Of a stretch of DNA of 55,149 nucleotides, positions 9,775 through 17,391 are shown one piece after another; the stretch's first letter is position 1; every line of letters begins with the position of its first letter. The stretch covers positions 1 to 55,149 of the forward strand of contig JAKOQS010000005.1 of NCBI GenBank assembly GCA_029778235.1, read 5' to 3'. A program made the translations under genes and the position numbers. The notes below the pieces were generated by a model that worked only from the letters and a program-made list of their open reading frames with translations, made no database searches and was not told the DNA's origin. Source of the stretch: Chloroflexota bacterium (GTDB taxonomy: Bacteria > Chloroflexota > Limnocylindria > Limnocylindrales > CSP1-4).

Positions 9775-12700
9775 ATGACGACCGGATCGCTGACCTGCGG
9801 AGCCTGCGGCGCGGAGAACCGCCCCGACCGCAGGTTCTGCCGCGCCTGCGGAACGGAGCTGGGACATGCCTGCCCGTCGTGTGGCGCGGCCGCCGAGGAC
9901 GGCGATCGCTTCTGTGGCCGGTGCGGGGCGAGGCTCGACGACACCGTCGTGCCGACGCAGGCGCTCGCGGCGGACGAGCATGCGGCCGCGGCGGTCGAGC
10001 GGCGCCACGTCTCGATCCTGTTCGCCGACCTCGTGGGCTCCACGACGATGGCGGAGGGCGCCGACGTCGAGGCGATCCGCGGGCTGCTCGACCGCTACTA
10101 CGTCCTGTGCCGCGAGGTCGTGGCGCGGTATGGCGGCGTCATCGAGAAGTTCATCGGCGACGCGGTCATGGCGGTGTGGGGCAGTCCCGTCGCACACGAG
10201 GACGACGCCGAGCGCGCCGTCCGCACGGCGCTGGACCTCGTGGACGCGGCACAGGCCCTCCGGACGCCATCCGGCACGCCGCTCGTCGTGCGGGCGGGCG
10301 TCCTCACAGGCGAGGCGGCGACCACGCTGAGCACCGATGGCCAGGCGATGGTCGCCGGCGACCTCGTGAACACGGCGAGCCGGCTTCAAGGGGCGGCGAG
10401 CCCGGGCGCCGTCCTCGTCGGCGAGGCCACGCGGCGCGAGAGCGAGGCCGCCATCGACTACGAGCCCGCCGGCGACCTGGAGCTCAAGGGGAAGGCCGGG
10501 CCCACCCCCGCCTGGCGCGCCCTCCGCGTCGCCGCCGGTCGGCTGGGCTCCGGACGCGCGCGGCGCCTCGAGCCCCCGTTCGTGGGCCGCGACGACGAGC
10601 TGCGCCTGCTCAAGGAGGTCTTCCTCCAGACGGCCCGCGAGCGACGCGCCCGGCTGGTGTCGGTCACGGGCCCGGCCGGCATCGGGAAGAGCCGCCTCGC
10701 GTGGGAGCTCGAGAAATACATCGACGGGATCGTCGAGGTCGTCTACTGGCATCAGGGCCGGTCCCCGGCGTACGGCGACGGCCTCGCGTACTGGGCGCTC
10801 GCCGAGATGATCCGCCAGCGAGCTCGGATCGCCGAGACGGACGACCCCGCGACCGCGAGGACGAAGCTGGCCGCGATGGCCACGGAGTGGCTGACCGACG
10901 ACGAGGAGCGCGGGCGCGTCGAGCCGCGACTCGCGGCCCTCCTGGGCCTCGAGCCACCCCCGCCCGGCGGCGCCGAGGAGCTCACGGCGGCGTGGCGGAC
11001 GCTGTTCGAGCGGATCGCCGACCGCGGGCCGACGATGCTGGTCTTCGAGGACCTCCACTGGGCGGAGGGCGGACTGCTCGACTTCATCGAGAGCCTGCTC
11101 GGCTCGGCACGGTCGAAGCCGATCCTCGTGCTCGCTCTCGCGCGCCCGGAGCTCATCGAGGGCAGGCCGACGTGGGGCGCGACGGTCCGCAACCATCTCC
11201 GCCTCGACCTCGCCCCGCTCGACGACGAGGCGATGGAGATGCTCCTCGTGGGCCTCGCCCCGGGCATCCCGCCGGAGGCGATCGCCGCCATCCGCGCGCG
11301 GGCGGAGGGCGTCCCGCTGTACGCGGTCGAGACGGTCCGCATGCTTCTCGACAGCGGGCGGCTCGTGGAATCCGGCGGCCGGTTCCGCCTGGCCGGCGAG
11401 CTGGGCGACCTCGCCGTCCCGGATTCGCTGCTCGCGCTGCTCGGATCCCGCCTCGATGCGCTCGATCCGGGTGCGCGCGACCTGGTCGGGTACGCGTCGG
11501 TGCTGGGGATCAGCTTCCCCGCGGACCTGCTGGCGGCGGTGGCGGGCCAGGACGTCGCCGGTGTCCGCGAGGTCCTCGACGGCCTCGTGGCGCGCGAGCT
11601 CATGGCCTTCGACGACGACCCGCGCTCGCCCGAGCGCGGCCAGCACCGATTCCTCCAGGGCGTGCTCCGCGAGGTGGCGTACAACCGCCTGTCGCGGAAG
11701 GAGCGGCAGGCGCGGCACGTGGCCGCGGCCGAGGCGTTCGCGGCGGAGGGCGGAGATGAGCTCGCCGGCGTCATCGCCACGCACTACCTCGAGGCGGTGC
11801 GGGCGGCGCCCGACGAGGAACGCGATGAGCTGCGTGCACGGGCACTCGCATCGCTCGAGGCGGCGGCCGCCCGCTCGCGCGACATCGGTGCCTACGCGAG
11901 CGCCGCGCGGTACCTCGGCGACGCGGTCGGCCTCGCGGCCGACGAGACGGAGACGCTCCGGCTCCGGGAGGCCCGGATGCGCGAGCTGTACGACGCCGCC
12001 GACGTCGCCGGGACCCTCGCCGAGACGGCGGATCTCCTGGCCGAGGCGGAGCGGCGGGGGGACGACGGTCTCGCCGCCAGGGCGGCCTACTGCCGGGTCG
12101 GCGCGCTGCTGCAGACCGGCCAGCCGCGTGAGGCCGTCAGGCTCCTCGAGGGCGTCCGCGCGCGGGTCGGCGCGTTCATCACCGAGGACGCGGACGGCAT
12201 CCGCCTCCTCGCCGAGCTCGGCCGCTGCCACCTGATGGCCGGCGCGCCGGACCTCGCGGCCCCGGTGATCGAGGAGGCCCTGGCGCTCGCGGAGCGCGGC
12301 AGCCTGCGCGACGTGATCGCCGAGCTGCTCGCATCCAAGGGCTGGGCCATCGGCGTGCTCGGGCGGGCCGTGGAGGCGGGGGCTCTTCTCCGCGGCGGGA
12401 TCGTCTTCGCCGAGCGTGACGGCCACCTGCGCGCCGAGTTCCGGTGCCGCATGAACTTCTCGGCGTGGGCCGTGTACGAAGACCCGCGCGAGTCGTTCGA
12501 GGTGGCGCGGGCGGGGTACGAGCGGGCCGTCCAGCGCGGCTACGACGCCTGGGGCGCGAGCCTCGCCGGCAACGCGCTCTCCGAGGCGGTGGACCTCGGG
12601 GAGTGGGCGTGGGTCGAGCGGACCACCGCGCTGCTCGACCCCGAACCGACCGACGTCTGGGGCGCGAACGTCCTCCAGCCGATGGCCGTCGTGCAGGCGT

Positions 12701-13311
12701 GCCGCGGCGACCTGGGCGCGGCAGCCGACGCGTATGAAGTCATGGAGCGGCTGGTGCGGACGACGGACGACGACGCGCAGGCCTTCTTCAGCTTCGGCAC
12801 CACCGGCGCGGCGATCGCGGTCGCACGCGGCGACATCGACGACGCCGTGGCCAAGCTCGCTGTCAGCTCCAGGGCCGTGGATGCCTTCGGGTACGACGAC
12901 GTACCGCTCGTCACGACCGTGGCGCTCCTCGCCCGGGACGCTGCCCTGGTCGACAGAGTGGCGGGCCGGTCCCCCGGCGGCCGCGTCGGCACGGCGTGGG
13001 CGGCGGCGGCCGCGGCTGCGGCGACGGCGATCCGAGGCGACGCTGCGGCGCTCTCACGGCTCGACACGGCGATCGACGAGATCGAGGGACTCGGCCTTCT
13101 GTTCATCGCCGCCCGTCTCCGCTATGCCCGGGCCCTGTTCGACCCGGGTGATGGGGGCGCGCGCGCCGCGGCCGAGGGCGCCGCGGCCGTGCTCCGCGAC
13201 CTCGGCGCGGTCGCGCTGCTGGCACGGCTCGAGCCCCTGCTTGGGGGTCAGGCCGCCGAGAGCCAGCCCGCCGGGGACGCCGCGTCCGCGTCCGCGTCCG
13301 GGAGACCGTGA
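9775..13311 (+). CDS. Zn-ribbon / class III cyclase / AAA ATPase signalling protein with TPR-like tail
   Basis: This 1178-aa protein has two zinc ribbons (C8-C11 with C22-C25; C33-C36 with C47-C50). A class III cyclase domain (about 77-240) has metal Asp residues D85 (LFADLVGST) and D129 (KFIGDAVMAVW). Its transition-state pair N199/R203 (GDLVNTASRL) is also intact, so it may be active. A STAND/AAA_16-type ATPase follows (GRDDEL at about 271; Walker A GPAGIGKS at 299-306; Walker B LVFEDLHWAE). The C-terminal ~550 residues are Ala-rich helical TPR-like repeats. The start at ATG 9775 fits the first Cys pair and a TACCCT box 9 nt upstream. It is a paralogue of the truncated cyclase at 1-380. What it senses and regulates is unknown. 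Confidence 0.92.
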   Translation: MTTGSLTCGACGAENRPDRRFCRACGTELGHACPSCGAAAEDGDRFCGRCGARLDDTVVPTQALAADEHAAAAVERRHVSILFADLVGSTTMAEGADVEAIRGLLDRYYVLCREVVARYGGVIEKFIGDAVMAVWGSPVAHEDDAERAVRTALDLVDAAQALRTPSGTPLVVRAGVLTGEAATTLSTDGQAMVAGDLVNTASRLQGAASPGAVLVGEATRRESEAAIDYEPAGDLELKGKAGPTPAWRALRVAAGRLGSGRARRLEPPFVGRDDELRLLKEVFLQTARERRARLVSVTGPAGIGKSRLAWELEKYIDGIVEVVYWHQGRSPAYGDGLAYWALAEMIRQRARIAETDDPATARTKLAAMATEWLTDDEERGRVEPRLAALLGLEPPPPGGAEELTAAWRTLFERIADRGPTMLVFEDLHWAEGGLLDFIESLLGSARSKPILVLALARPELIEGRPTWGATVRNHLRLDLAPLDDEAMEMLLVGLAPGIPPEAIAAIRARAEGVPLYAVETVRMLLDSGRLVESGGRFRLAGELGDLAVPDSLLALLGSRLDALDPGARDLVGYASVLGISFPADLLAAVAGQDVAGVREVLDGLVARELMAFDDDPRSPERGQHRFLQGVLREVAYNRLSRKERQARHVAAAEAFAAEGGDELAGVIATHYLEAVRAAPDEERDELRARALASLEAAAARSRDIGAYASAARYLGDAVGLAADETETLRLREARMRELYDAADVAGTLAETADLLAEAERRGDDGLAARAAYCRVGALLQTGQPREAVRLLEGVRARVGAFITEDADGIRLLAELGRCHLMAGAPDLAAPVIEEALALAERGSLRDVIAELLASKGWAIGVLGRAVEAGALLRGGIVFAERDGHLRAEFRCRMNFSAWAVYEDPRESFEVARAGYERAVQRGYDAWGASLAGNALSEAVDLGEWAWVERTTALLDPEPTDVWGANVLQPMAVVQACRGDLGAAADAYEVMERLVRTTDDDAQAFFSFGTTGAAIAVARGDIDDAVAKLAVSSRAVDAFGYDDVPLVTTVALLARDAALVDRVAGRSPGGRVGTAWAAAAAAAATAIRGDAAALSRLDTAIDEIEGLGLLFIAARLRYARALFDPGDGGARAAAEGAAAVLRDLGAVALLARLEPLLGGQAAESQPAGDAASASASGRP

Positions 13312-13329
13312 GGGCGATCCGCATCCCGT

Positions 13330-13348
13330 GGGCCCGGCATACGGGCCC
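13330..13348 (+). terminator. Hairpin after the cyclase-ATPase gene
   Basis: GGGCCCG (13330-13336), loop GCATA, CGGGCCC (13342-13348) forms a perfect 7-bp stem 18 nt after the stop. There is no T-tract, so the terminator role is tentative. Confidence 0.4.
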
Positions 13349-13370
13349 CGTCGGCGCTCCGTGCGCCCGC

Positions 13371-13376
13371 TAACCT
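13371..13376 (+). promoter_or_regulatory. TAACCT -10 box, leaderless start
   Basis: TAACCT ends 6 nt before ATG 13383. The same TANNNT-N6-start arrangement recurs at five other genes in the window, so transcription probably begins at or next to the start codon. Confidence 0.55.
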
Positions 13377-13382
13377 TCGCGC

Positions 13383-14141
13383 ATGGAGCTATCGCAGGAG
13401 TTCTGGTCGAGCTGGGCCTGGCCGGCCGCGACCGCCGTCCTCGGGTTCGTCTTCTTCGCGCTCGTCTTCCGCCAGTACCTTGCACGACGGCGGATGCACC
13501 AGTTCGCGTGGTCGATCGGCCTGCTGTTCTACGCGATCGCCGCGGCGATGGAGGCGTGGTCCGAGTACGTCGGCGAGTGGAACCCGACCGTCTACCGGAT
13601 CTACATCGTCCTGGCGGCGTCGCTGGTCGGCTTCCTGGGTCTCGGGACGCTCTACCTGGTGGCGAAGAAGCGCATCTGGGGCGACATCTACTTCGTCTTC
13701 CTGCTCGCCTGCATGGCGATCTTCTTCGTCGGGACGTTCACCGTCGAGCTCGACACGAGCAAGCTCATCCCGGGCATCACCGTCGGAGGCCAGGCGCTGG
13801 GGGCGAGCGGCAGCTTCCCGCGGGTGATGTCGCTCCCGATCAACATCACGGGCTCGCTCTTCCTGTTCGGCGGAGCGGTGATCTCCATCTGGCGGTTCGC
13901 ACGACGGCGGGAGTACGCGTACCGGATGTGGGCGAACGTCCTCATCGCCGCCGGCGCGCTCATCCTCGCCGCGCTGGGCGGGCGCGCGCGGCTCGGCGAC
14001 ACGACGGGCCTGTACGCGGCCGAGATGGTCGCCGCGGCGCTCATGCTCGCGGGCTTCCTGCTGGCCGGGACGCTCCAGAAGGGCGCCGACGCGGGTCGCG
14101 CAGGACGGGAGGCGGCCCGGGCAGAGGCGCCACCGGCCTGA
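13383..14141 (+). CDS. Seven-TM integral membrane protein, unknown function
   Basis: This 252-aa protein has seven predicted helices at about 12-30, 39-58, 72-93, 101-120, 149-170, 183-200 and 209-229. Positive clusters (RRRMHQ, KKR, RFARRREY) lie between some of them. The N-terminus is short and the C-terminus is a 20-residue Ala/Arg/Glu cytoplasmic tail. I recognise no catalytic motif and no named family. The start is fixed by a TAACCT box 6 nt upstream, as in other leaderless genes here. It stands alone between the cyclase-ATPase and an aldo/keto reductase, so context gives no functional hint. Confidence 0.8.
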   Translation: MELSQEFWSSWAWPAATAVLGFVFFALVFRQYLARRRMHQFAWSIGLLFYAIAAAMEAWSEYVGEWNPTVYRIYIVLAASLVGFLGLGTLYLVAKKRIWGDIYFVFLLACMAIFFVGTFTVELDTSKLIPGITVGGQALGASGSFPRVMSLPINITGSLFLFGGAVISIWRFARRREYAYRMWANVLIAAGALILAALGGRARLGDTTGLYAAEMVAAALMLAGFLLAGTLQKGADAGRAGREAARAEAPPA

Positions 14142-14218
14142 GCCGGCCTGCTCGTCCGTGGCCCTCGTTCAGGCGGTCGAGCCACCGATAGGCTCCAGCC
14201 CCTCCGTCTGCGGCGGCC

Positions 14219-14224
14219 TAGAAT
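14219..14224 (+). promoter_or_regulatory. TAGAAT -10 box upstream of the aldo/keto reductase
   Basis: TAGAAT lies 68 nt before GTG 14293 and matches the -10 of the tRNA promoter exactly. No convincing -35 was found, and the implied leader is about 60 nt. Confidence 0.4.
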
Positions 14225-14292
14225 CCTCCGGTCGCGCCCCGCCGCCACCGCGGCCGCATCGCCGCCTCCGCCAGCACCCGAGGACCCTTCCC

Positions 14293-15336
14293 GTGACGTA
14301 CCTGCCCGCCGCCGACCGTTACGACTCGATGACCTACCGCTTCTGCGGCCGGAGCGGCCTGCAGCTGCCGGTGCTCTCCCTGGGCCTCTGGCACAACTTC
14401 GGGGACACGGCGCCGCTGTCGGTCCAGCGCGAGATCGTCCACACGGCGTTCGATCTCGGGATCACGCACTTCGACCTGGCCAACAACTACGGGCCGCCGT
14501 ACGGCAGCGCCGAGGTGAACTTCGGCCGCATCCTGCGCGAGGACCTCGCCGCGCACCGCGACGAGCTGATCATCAGCAGCAAGGCCGGCTGGGACATGTG
14601 GCCGGGGCCGTACGGCCAGGGGGGCGGCTCGCGCAAGTACGTGCTCGCGAGCCTGGACCAGAGCCTCCGGCGGGTGGGGGTGGACTACTTCGACATCTTC
14701 TACTCCCACCGATTCGACCTCGACACGCCGCTCGAGGAAACGATGGGCGCCCTCGCGACCGCTGTCCGCCAGGGCAAGGCGCTCTACGTGGGGATCTCGT
14801 CGTACTCGGCGACGAAGACCCGCGCGGCGGCCGCGATCCTCCGCACCGAGGGCGTGCCGCTCCTCATCCACCAGCCCAGCTACAACCTCTTCAACCGCTG
14901 GGTGGAGCCGGACCTGCTCGATACGCTCGAGGAGGTGGGAGCCGGGGTGATCGCCTTCACGGCGCTGGCGCAGGGCCTGCTCACCGACAAGTACCTCGAC
15001 GGCATCCCGGCGAACGCCCGCATCAACCGCCCCGGCGGTGACTCGCTCGACCGCTCGATGCTGTCCGAGCAGAACCTCGCCCGCGTCCGGGCACTGAACG
15101 ACATCGCGCGGCGGCGCGGCCAGACGCTCGCACAGATGGCGTACGCGTGGGTCCTGCGCGACCCGCGGGTGACGACCACGCTCATCGGCGCGAGCTCGCC
15201 CGATCAGGTGCGCGAGAACGTTGGCGCGCTCGCGAACCTCGCGTTCTCCGCCGAGGAGCTCGCGGAGATCGACCTGTACGCGGTCGAAGGCGGCGTGAAC
15301 CTCTGGGAGAAGCCGAGCACCGACCGGCGGCCGTAG
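14293..15336 (+). CDS. Aldo/keto reductase, YghZ-like (L-glyceraldehyde 3-phosphate reductase family)
   Basis: This 347-aa protein starts at GTG 14293. The N-terminus (TYLPAADRYDSM, then YRFCGRSGLQLPVLSLGLWHNFGD) matches the start and length of E. coli YghZ/Gpr (346 aa) as I know it, which decides the start. The NAD(P)H-dependent AKR catalytic tetrad is present: Asp and Tyr in FDLANNYGPP, Lys in SSKAGWDMW and His in YSHRFD. The cofactor loop near the C-terminus is TTLIGASSPDQVREN. Family members reduce small aldehydes such as L-glyceraldehyde-3-phosphate and methylglyoxal; the true substrate is unknown. The gene converges with the Ser/Thr kinase gene, leaving only 27 nt between stops. Confidence 0.93.
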   Translation: MTYLPAADRYDSMTYRFCGRSGLQLPVLSLGLWHNFGDTAPLSVQREIVHTAFDLGITHFDLANNYGPPYGSAEVNFGRILREDLAAHRDELIISSKAGWDMWPGPYGQGGGSRKYVLASLDQSLRRVGVDYFDIFYSHRFDLDTPLEETMGALATAVRQGKALYVGISSYSATKTRAAAAILRTEGVPLLIHQPSYNLFNRWVEPDLLDTLEEVGAGVIAFTALAQGLLTDKYLDGIPANARINRPGGDSLDRSMLSEQNLARVRALNDIARRRGQTLAQMAYAWVLRDPRVTTTLIGASSPDQVRENVGALANLAFSAEELAEIDLYAVEGGVNLWEKPSTDRRP

Positions 15337-15363
15337 GCGGCGCGGGCGTCCGATCGGGCCGTC

Positions 15364-17391
15364 CTACTTCAGGTCCCAGACCGTGAAGTCGTCATACCAG
15401 ACGTCGAGGTCCGGCGTGTCCGACCACGCGACCATCCCGACGCGGCCGACGCGCATGTCGGGCTCCTTCACGGCCGCCACCGCCGAGCCGTTGAGGCACA
15501 CGGTGACGACCTTCCCCCGCACGGCGACCGCCAGCACGTTGGGGCTGCCCACCCGCAATCGTCCGGAGGACGTCCACGGGATGAGGTCGATCTCCTCGTT
15601 GTCCACGGCCTTCGCGAGCCGGAACTCGCCGGACGAGCGGACGGTGAGCTCGAACATGTTGAACTTGTCGATCACCCCGAAGTAGATCCCCCAGGTGCCG
15701 TCGCCGGGCGTGCCGGTCGGCCACGCCCTGAGCTGCACGCCGTAGGTCGCGTCCATCCCGCTCGGCTCGTAAGAGGCGGCCCACCAGTGGTCGGGATCCA
15801 GCACCGTGACGTGGTATGCCCCGTCCTCGTATCGCGACCGGACCGGGCCCTCCGTGTTGATCGGCCAGCCGGAGGTCCGCTGGGAGAAGTCGTCCTGGTC
15901 GAGCAGCGTGCCCGAGGTGGAGGGGCACTTGCCCACGGCAGCGGCGATCGCGCCCGCGGTCGGCCGGGGCGTCGGCGTGGAGGCCGGCGGCGAGGTGACC
16001 GGCGTGGAGGCCGGCGGCGAAATGACCGGCGTGGGGCTCGCGGCAGGGGGCGGGGGCGCCGTCGACGCGGGCGGCGGGGCAGGGGTGGCGGCCGCGCCCC
16101 CGCTCGGCAGGAGCGAGCCGGATGCCACCGCGATGGGTCCCCCCGAGCCGCCCGGCGGACCCACGGGCGATGCGATCTGGCCGGCGGCGCCGGCCGAGCC
16201 CGCGGGCGAGGCGGACGGTCCGCCCGTGCCGCCGAGCCAGCCCTGTGAGATCGCGAGGCCGCCACCGCCGACGGCGAGCGCGAGGACGAGGGCCGCGACG
16301 ACGAGCCAGGGCAGCGCCCGGCGCGGGCGACGGTCGGCGGGCGACGGCGTGGCGGCCGGCGACGGCGGCGCCGGCGGTCCGAGGCCGGCGCCGGGCGGGA
16401 TGGCCGGCACCTGGAGAGGGACCGCGGACGGGGTCCAGGGCGCCGCGCTGGGCACGAGCGTGGGCGCCACGCCGGGCACGAGCGTGGGCGCCACGCCGGG
16501 CACGAGCGTGGGCGCCACGCCGGGCACGAGCGTGGGCGCCTCCGCGGCATCGGCGCGCGCGGCCGCGGCGACCGCGGTCGCGAACTCCCGCGCGAACGTG
16601 CCCGCGCTCGGGAAGCGAGCCTCCGGGTCCTTCGCGAGCGACCGGAGGATCACGGCCTGCACGGCCTCCGGCACCGCGGGGTTGAACGTTCGCGGCTCCG
16701 GCGGCGGATCCTGCAGGTGCTGGACCATCACCGCCGTCGGCGACTCGCCCTGGAACGGCACCCGCCCCGTCACCATCTCGTACGCCACGACCCCGAGGGA
16801 GTACTGGTCGCTCCGGGCGTCCACCGGGCGGCTCCCCGCCTGCTCGGGCGACATGTACGCCGGCGTGCCGACGAGCGCCCCCGTCGCGCTCACCTGGATC
16901 GAGTCCTCGAGGATCTTCGCGATCCCGAAGTCGCTCAGGACCGGGTCGCCCGCGGCAGTGAGGAGGACGTTCGCCGGCTTGAGGTCCCGGTGGACCGCGC
17001 CGTGGGCGTGGGCGTAGTCGAGGGCGTCCGCGATCGGGCCCAGGAATGCCGACGCCTCCGCGAGCGTCATCGGGCCCCGCTCCGCGCGCACGCGCGCGAG
17101 CCGCTCCTTCAGCGTCCCGCCGTCCACGAACTCCATGACCATGTACGGCCGGCCCGCGGAGGTGTCGAAGTCGTACACCTGCACGATGGACGGATGTCGA
17201 AGCGCCGCGACGAGGCGCGCCTCGTGGACGAACCGCTCCTGGAACCCGGGCTCCGCGGCGAGGTGCGGGTGGATCGCCTTGATCGCGACGTCGCGTGCGA
17301 GGGTGGGGTGGCGGGCGCGGTACACATCGGCCATCCCGCCGCGGCCGATGACCTCGACGACGACGTACTTGCCGAACGCGCGCGGGCTCAT
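15364..17391 (-). CDS. PknB-type membrane Ser/Thr protein kinase with extracellular lectin-like domain
   Basis: This 675-aa protein has a Hanks kinase domain at 8-275: glycine loop GRGGMADVY, K38 (AIKAI), HRDLKPAN with D136, DFG at 154-156 and GTPAYMSPEQ. All catalytic residues are intact. A Pro/Ala linker with four near-identical APTLVPGV units (285-315) leads to one membrane helix (359-381). An extracellular Ser/Pro/Thr stretch and a C-terminal beta-sandwich (about 480-675; DDFSQRTSGWPI, YDDFTVWDL) of the concanavalin/LamG-like type follow. The sandwich probably senses an external ligand. The start overlaps the ABC transporter stop (ATGA). Five FHA domains, which bind phospho-Thr, are encoded just upstream in the operon, so those proteins are the most likely substrates or readers. 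Confidence 0.95.
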   Translation of the reverse strand: MSPRAFGKYVVVEVIGRGGMADVYRARHPTLARDVAIKAIHPHLAAEPGFQERFVHEARLVAALRHPSIVQVYDFDTSAGRPYMVMEFVDGGTLKERLARVRAERGPMTLAEASAFLGPIADALDYAHAHGAVHRDLKPANVLLTAAGDPVLSDFGIAKILEDSIQVSATGALVGTPAYMSPEQAGSRPVDARSDQYSLGVVAYEMVTGRVPFQGESPTAVMVQHLQDPPPEPRTFNPAVPEAVQAVILRSLAKDPEARFPSAGTFAREFATAVAAAARADAAEAPTLVPGVAPTLVPGVAPTLVPGVAPTLVPSAAPWTPSAVPLQVPAIPPGAGLGPPAPPSPAATPSPADRRPRRALPWLVVAALVLALAVGGGGLAISQGWLGGTGGPSASPAGSAGAAGQIASPVGPPGGSGGPIAVASGSLLPSGGAAATPAPPPASTAPPPPAASPTPVISPPASTPVTSPPASTPTPRPTAGAIAAAVGKCPSTSGTLLDQDDFSQRTSGWPINTEGPVRSRYEDGAYHVTVLDPDHWWAASYEPSGMDATYGVQLRAWPTGTPGDGTWGIYFGVIDKFNMFELTVRSSGEFRLAKAVDNEEIDLIPWTSSGRLRVGSPNVLAVAVRGKVVTVCLNGSAVAAVKEPDMRVGRVGMVAWSDTPDLDVWYDDFTVWDLK
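16451..16540. repeat. 24-bp tandem repeat inside the kinase gene (3.75 copies)
   Basis: Units begin at 16451, 16475, 16499 and 16523, each starting GGCACGAGCGTGGGCGCCAC. The copies are virtually identical at DNA level. Each adds eight residues (APTLVPGV) to the intracellular linker between kinase domain and membrane helix. The identity indicates recent, frame-preserving slippage. Confidence 0.9.

Noticed and set aside
9655-12426. 923-codon minus-strand frame opposite the cyclase-ATPase gene
   Set aside because: The plus strand has intact zinc ribbons, cyclase and Walker motifs; the antisense product has no domain and biased composition.
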